From a virus: a DNA stretch of 40,945 bases. Below, piece after piece: positions 37,363-40,945 of the stretch. How positions within the stretch are numbered: position 1 is the stretch's first letter; each line of letters begins with the position of its first letter. The translations under genes were made by a program, and so were the position numbers. The stretch lies in IMG/VR virus record IMGVR_UViG_3300025120_000156, positions 1 to 40,945 of that record, one strand, 5' to 3'. The notes under the pieces are model-generated. The model had not been told where the DNA came from and did not search any database. It worked only from the letters and a program-made list of their open reading frames with translations.

Positions 37363-39227
37363 TATTGAGTGTTATCCATAATTATATTTAAAGAAAGCTG
37401 AGTGTGGTTATACCCCCCACTAAAATAAACTCGCCAATAAACAGTGCTTTGAGAAGTACTTAACCCGGTTATCTGACCTGTGTAAACATAGCTATAGCCT
37501 CTATAAGTTCCTGCATTCCAGTAGATATTAGTATTACCACTTGCATTTACCCAAGTAGAATTGTCTAAAGAGTATTGCACTCTTCCGCCATTAACATTAC
37601 CAAGAACACCAGCAAAAATTGCAATGTAAGTGGCATTATTTCTTATTTGTGTAACTGTTACGGGAACAAACGAAGCATTACTGCCTGTGTACGTGCCAGA
37701 ACGTTGTACATAATTCTGTGCGCTTCTGCCTAAAGGAAAAAAAGTACCCGCACTAAGATGACTTTTAATGTCTGTACTAACATTATCAAAATGTTGAACG
37801 TTAAGAGTGTCTGCATTAATCTGCGTTCCTGTAATAGTATTAGCAGCAATTTGGTCAGCTGTAATAGTATTAGCAGCGATTTGGGTAGCTGTAATAGTAT
37901 CAGAGACTATTTGGGTAGCCGTAATAGTATTAGCAGCAATTTGAGTAGCTGTAATAGTATCCGCTATAATCTTTCCACCATTTAAAGTGCCAATTTTAGC
38001 GTCAAGAATTGCAGCATCTTTAATACGCGCTTGGTCTATGTAAACAACCCCACTATCAACAATAAAGGGAGCTATGTTTGAGGACCCACTCCATATAGCA
38101 AACTTATCAGCTTGAAACTGTACGTAGGACTGGGCCCCTGAACCACTGCTCGCGTTTGACCCAATAACCATACCAGCAGCTGACTTGCTGCCATTAGATT
38201 CTGTTGCAACCGTAAGTACAAACATGGCATTTACATCGCCATTAAGATTGGCTGTAGTAGTACTTAAGCTGTTAACACTAGCAGTTAAAGTGTTGTTGTT
38301 ACCAGTAACGGTACTGGTCAAACTGCTTAGAGAACTAGCAGTAGCGTTTTGGGCATTAGTAACTGTAATTACGTCTTGTTGTGCACTAGCCATAGCTGCC
38401 GTAAGAGTACTACCTGTAAAACTAGTAGCTCCAAATACACTTACTAAAGTTGAATCGCGTCCTGCTACCCAAGCATTGTTGGCTGCGTTTCTTGTATAAA
38501 TCTGACTATCATCGGTGTCAAACCAAAAATCATGTACCCCCAATGCAGAACCGTCGGCCCTGACACTTGGAGCGCTGCTTTGTTTAATTACAGTAGCCGC
38601 TGCTGCGCCTGTTGCAATTAAATTATACCCAGGTAGATCTGCTAATGTTTCGCTAAGAGCGGCCATTGTGGCTGCTATGTTTTCAATAGTTGTAGCACTA
38701 GCCATATTAGACCAAGGACCAGGAGTGTTTGAAGTGCTTACAAAACGAACCCAATAGTAATAGGTAAAGTCATACTCAAGTCCTTTGTCGGTATATATAA
38801 AAGCGTTAGTTGTTCCTACAAGAACAGCACTACTTAAATCTTCTGCTTGAGAACGCCAAATTTCAGTAAACGCATGATTACCATAGGGCGCAGTATTAGT
38901 ACTTTGATTCCAAGATAAAAGAACGTCGGTGAATAAGCCACTAGCAGTAAGCGAAGTAGGAGCAGGTGGTACTATTACGTCACCTGGTCTTTCTCTGATA
39001 GGTCCAAAACCTGTTGCGCCGGTGTTAGGGTTGTAAGGGGATTGAGCTAAGTCTGTCGCTAACCCACTGTCTATAAGTTCGCGTAAAGTTACGGCTCTAT
39101 CTTTGGGATCTCCCCTTCTGCCTAGTCGCACTTCTACTGCTTCTTTTATAGACTCTAATGCGAGTTTAGTTTCGGGATCTGTTTTTGCCGGAATATTCTT
39201 AATGGCTGGAACTTTAGTCTCAGGCAT
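37362..39227 (-). CDS. Tail fibre / tip protein with FnIII domain and ITATQIAANT repeats
   Basis: 621 residues. Residues about 84-180 form a fibronectin type III-like domain. A coiled central region (about 200-330) leads to a stalk of 10-residue repeats with the pattern I-T-A-T-Q-I-A-A-N-T (about 416-475), then a C-terminal beta-rich domain (about 490-621) that probably binds the host surface. This plan is typical of trimeric phage fibres. Start overlaps the upstream structural gene (TAATG) and the stop overlaps the chaperone. It should determine host range. Confidence 0.8.
   Translation of the reverse strand: MPETKVPAIKNIPAKTDPETKLALESIKEAVEVRLGRRGDPKDRAVTLRELIDSGLATDLAQSPYNPNTGATGFGPIRERPGDVIVPPAPTSLTASGLFTDVLLSWNQSTNTAPYGNHAFTEIWRSQAEDLSSAVLVGTTNAFIYTDKGLEYDFTYYYWVRFVSTSNTPGPWSNMASATTIENIAATMAALSETLADLPGYNLIATGAAAATVIKQSSAPSVRADGSALGVHDFWFDTDDSQIYTRNAANNAWVAGRDSTLVSVFGATSFTGSTLTAAMASAQQDVITVTNAQNATASSLSSLTSTVTGNNNTLTASVNSLSTTTANLNGDVNAMFVLTVATESNGSKSAAGMVIGSNASSGSGAQSYVQFQADKFAIWSGSSNIAPFIVDSGVVYIDQARIKDAAILDAKIGTLNGGKIIADTITATQIAANTITATQIVSDTITATQIAANTITADQIAANTITGTQINADTLNVQHFDNVSTDIKSHLSAGTFFPLGRSAQNYVQRSGTYTGSNASFVPVTVTQIRNNATYIAIFAGVLGNVNGGRVQYSLDNSTWVNASGNTNIYWNAGTYRGYSYVYTGQITGLSTSQSTVYWRVYFSGGYNHTQLSLNIIMDNTQ
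37831..37970 (-). repeat. Five 30-base repeats encoding the fibre stalk
   Basis: GTAATAGTAT (plus strand) begins at 37831, 37861, 37891, 37921 and 37951; the units are nearly identical over 30 bases except the last, which is partial. Repeat number could vary between relatives. Confidence 0.8.
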
Positions 39228-40945
39228 TAGATTCCTCTTAGTTCATCTATTGATTCAGCAATACAAATTTCATTAACTACTTTCGCAGAAGATACTTCTA
39301 TTGCAAAATCTTTACATACAGTGGCGGGTAGCCTTACAACTGGTTCTTGAATGGTTACAGCACTAAAACTAGGAGTAGTGCCAGTTACAGTAAAAGCGCT
39401 GCCTGCTGCTGCTATAACCGAATGGTATATAACAGCGCCATCCCCGTATAATTTAACAGTAACGGGAAAAGCTTCTGCATCAACTTTTAAAAAACCCATG
39501 CTTGTAGGTTTAGGCGGAACAAAGTCTTTAGACTTCCAAGTATAAGTTTGGTCTGTTGTACCAGCTTGAAACTTTTTAATCTGATTAGCAATAATCAGAT
39601 AAGCGTTACCATCATCAGGATCAGTAAATGTACCTCTAATAAGAGCACTAGCAGTTAAAGTAGTAAAAGCGTTTTGCCCTCCCCTGGGATCAAATACAAA
39701 CCCACCAAAACCAGAACCCGTGTTGTAAAAGCCCAAGTATCTACCTTTCCACAAAGTAGCATTAATAGTTGTGGGGTAATATTGAGCCTGCCATTGATCA
39801 GGAGTAATTAAACCCTCTGTAATAACTTGCACGTCGGTACCAGCAGCTGCAACTAAACCATCTGCTCCTGCGTATATAACAAAAGGACCCATGTCTACCA
39901 TTGATGTTTTACTTAAACAGGCTTGTGTAGATTCAATTTTAATGGCACTCATAGAAGCAGGATCAGTTCCTGCAATTAAATAAGGCGATCCTTCGGTAGT
40001 TACAATTAAACCATTTCCAACAGCTTTCATTCCTATAATATTATCTTCTATTGCCATACGATAAGAAGTAGGCCAAGCATGTGGCAAAAATCTTTCTGAA
40101 AAACACACGCGCTTGCCTGTAAACCCCGCCATTATACCATTTGGCATAGCGGTTAAACCTTTCATAGGGCCATCAGGGTATGTAGAACTATCATCATCTG
40201 GTGGCGCAACCCAAAAATAAGACGGGATAACTTCGGCTAATTCGTCGTTGTTAGATGTATCATCATAACTAGTAGTTGCCATTGCAACTTCCGCAACAAA
40301 CTGAAAAGCTGTGGTATTAGAACCTGTATTAGATCTGTATATGCGTTTTGTACCAGCACTAGAACCAAAATTGTTATTTGATTTAGCACCTGCTGTTGAC
40401 AAGTTGCTTACGGTAATAGTAGCGTTGTCGTCTGTTGTAATTACAGTAGATGCAGCAGAAGGTGGGCCTTCTTCGCCGTACGCACTTACAAAGGTATATA
40501 CATAAGACGTTGAAAAATCAGGTAGTTGGTCTACAAGACCTTTAAATGTAGCCCCGTCGCTAATAGTTCCAGACGTACTTGCACCCGTAGCTGCAATAGC
40601 AGGTTCTACCGTTAAAGTGGTTGTGCTTGGTACTGTAGCTATTTTATGTGTTTGGTTTATATCGTCTGCGGGTACAGCATTTTGAGCACCAAAACCTGCA
40701 AGGGTAACGTATTGGCCTACGGCCGCACCGTGGTTACTGGCCGTGGTCACTGTCAGTACTGACGAACCGCTGGACGTAGTTAAAGTAGCGTTAATAGACA
40801 CTGGTGTTTTAATTGCTACAGCTGGCGTATTTGGAGGGGATTCAATTCCTAACCTAAAAAACGCGTTAGGGTATACAGTCCCCCCTATGACTTGGGTGCT
40901 TCTGCCCATGCGTGGAAAAGATTGACCAGTCCAATAAACAGTGTT
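39227..40945 (-). CDS. Virion tail/stabilisation-like protein, 5' end cut by the window edge
   Basis: At least 572 residues; the frame is open to the right edge and the Met at 40909 is probably internal, since 12 more in-frame codons precede it. Beta-rich with 'GPMKGLTAMPNGIMAGFTGKRVCFSERF' and a beta-propeller-like series of Gly/Ser-rich strands, typical of podovirus tail-tube or tail-stabilisation proteins. It lies upstream of the tail fibre, so it probably forms the tail tube or hub. Exact family not certain. Confidence 0.7.
   Translation of the reverse strand, partial: NTVYWTGQSFPRMGRSTQVIGGTVYPNAFFRLGIESPPNTPAVAIKTPVSINATLTTSSGSSVLTVTTASNHGAAVGQYVTLAGFGAQNAVPADDINQTHKIATVPSTTTLTVEPAIAATGASTSGTISDGATFKGLVDQLPDFSTSYVYTFVSAYGEEGPPSAASTVITTDDNATITVSNLSTAGAKSNNNFGSSAGTKRIYRSNTGSNTTAFQFVAEVAMATTSYDDTSNNDELAEVIPSYFWVAPPDDDSSTYPDGPMKGLTAMPNGIMAGFTGKRVCFSERFLPHAWPTSYRMAIEDNIIGMKAVGNGLIVTTEGSPYLIAGTDPASMSAIKIESTQACLSKTSMVDMGPFVIYAGADGLVAAAGTDVQVITEGLITPDQWQAQYYPTTINATLWKGRYLGFYNTGSGFGGFVFDPRGGQNAFTTLTASALIRGTFTDPDDGNAYLIIANQIKKFQAGTTDQTYTWKSKDFVPPKPTSMGFLKVDAEAFPVTVKLYGDGAVIYHSVIAAAGSAFTVTGTTPSFSAVTIQEPVVRLPATVCKDFAIEVSSAKVVNEICIAESIDELRGI

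Noticed and set aside
37831-37970. CRISPR-like regular repeats
   Set aside because: Units are directly adjacent without spacers and in frame within the tail fibre gene.

Overview
The window is phage DNA: a tailed-phage (podovirus-type) genome or most of one, AT-rich and tightly packed. No host genes, rRNA, tRNA, integrase, transposase or CRISPR array were seen. The head genes (P22-like portal, DUF4043/N4-type capsid, zinc-ribbon terminase), the family A polymerase with Leu at the '762' position, the PrimPol-helicase, DUF3310, DUF1289 and the small basic proteins resemble uncultured marine phages of proteobacteria. That assignment is inference from protein character, not from a search.

Layout. 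(1) 1-11588, minus strand, read right to left: HNH protein, small and large terminase, portal, scaffold, capsid, two adaptor-like proteins, a GNAT-like protein and internal-virion-like proteins, running off the left edge. (2) 11589-12684: a divergent control region with an extended -10, GC-rich hairpins, short tandem repeats, 12 copies of TGGAACA/TGTTCCA and a large imperfect palindrome; this is the best origin candidate. (3) 11959-31522, plus strand: early genes. Small unknown proteins come first, then a MoxR ATPase/VWA metallopeptidase pair and two paralogous Nmad5-like proteins. The replication module follows: PolA, CsrA, PrimPol-helicase, Cas4-like nuclease, SNF2-type helicase, a possible ssDNA-binding protein and a VRR-NUC nuclease. 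One structural-looking gene (21887-22297) is inverted inside this block with its own promoter and terminator. (4) 31617-40945, minus strand: tail gene (cut by the right edge), FnIII tail fibre, tail chaperone, a chain of very small basic proteins, two exported low-complexity proteins and a membrane coiled-coil protein. Blocks 4 and 1 would be contiguous late genes if the molecule were circular or permuted.

The most notable observation is a possible translational regulon. The phage encodes a CsrA homologue whose start overlaps the polA stop. Many early genes upstream of it carry their Shine-Dalgarno GGA in the loop of a small hairpin (13011, 13722, 13862, 14869, 16105, 16468, 16776, 16991, 18023, more weakly 18748 and 21638). 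In five of them the loop is nearly constant (T/C)ATAGGAG while the stems differ but remain complementary, which is covariation within one genome. This suggests that phage CsrA, made with the polymerase, shuts off early translation, functionally like T4 RegA. It is inference and directly testable.

No endolysin, integrase or RNA polymerase was recognised. Lysis may depend on genes outside the window or on unrecognised families.
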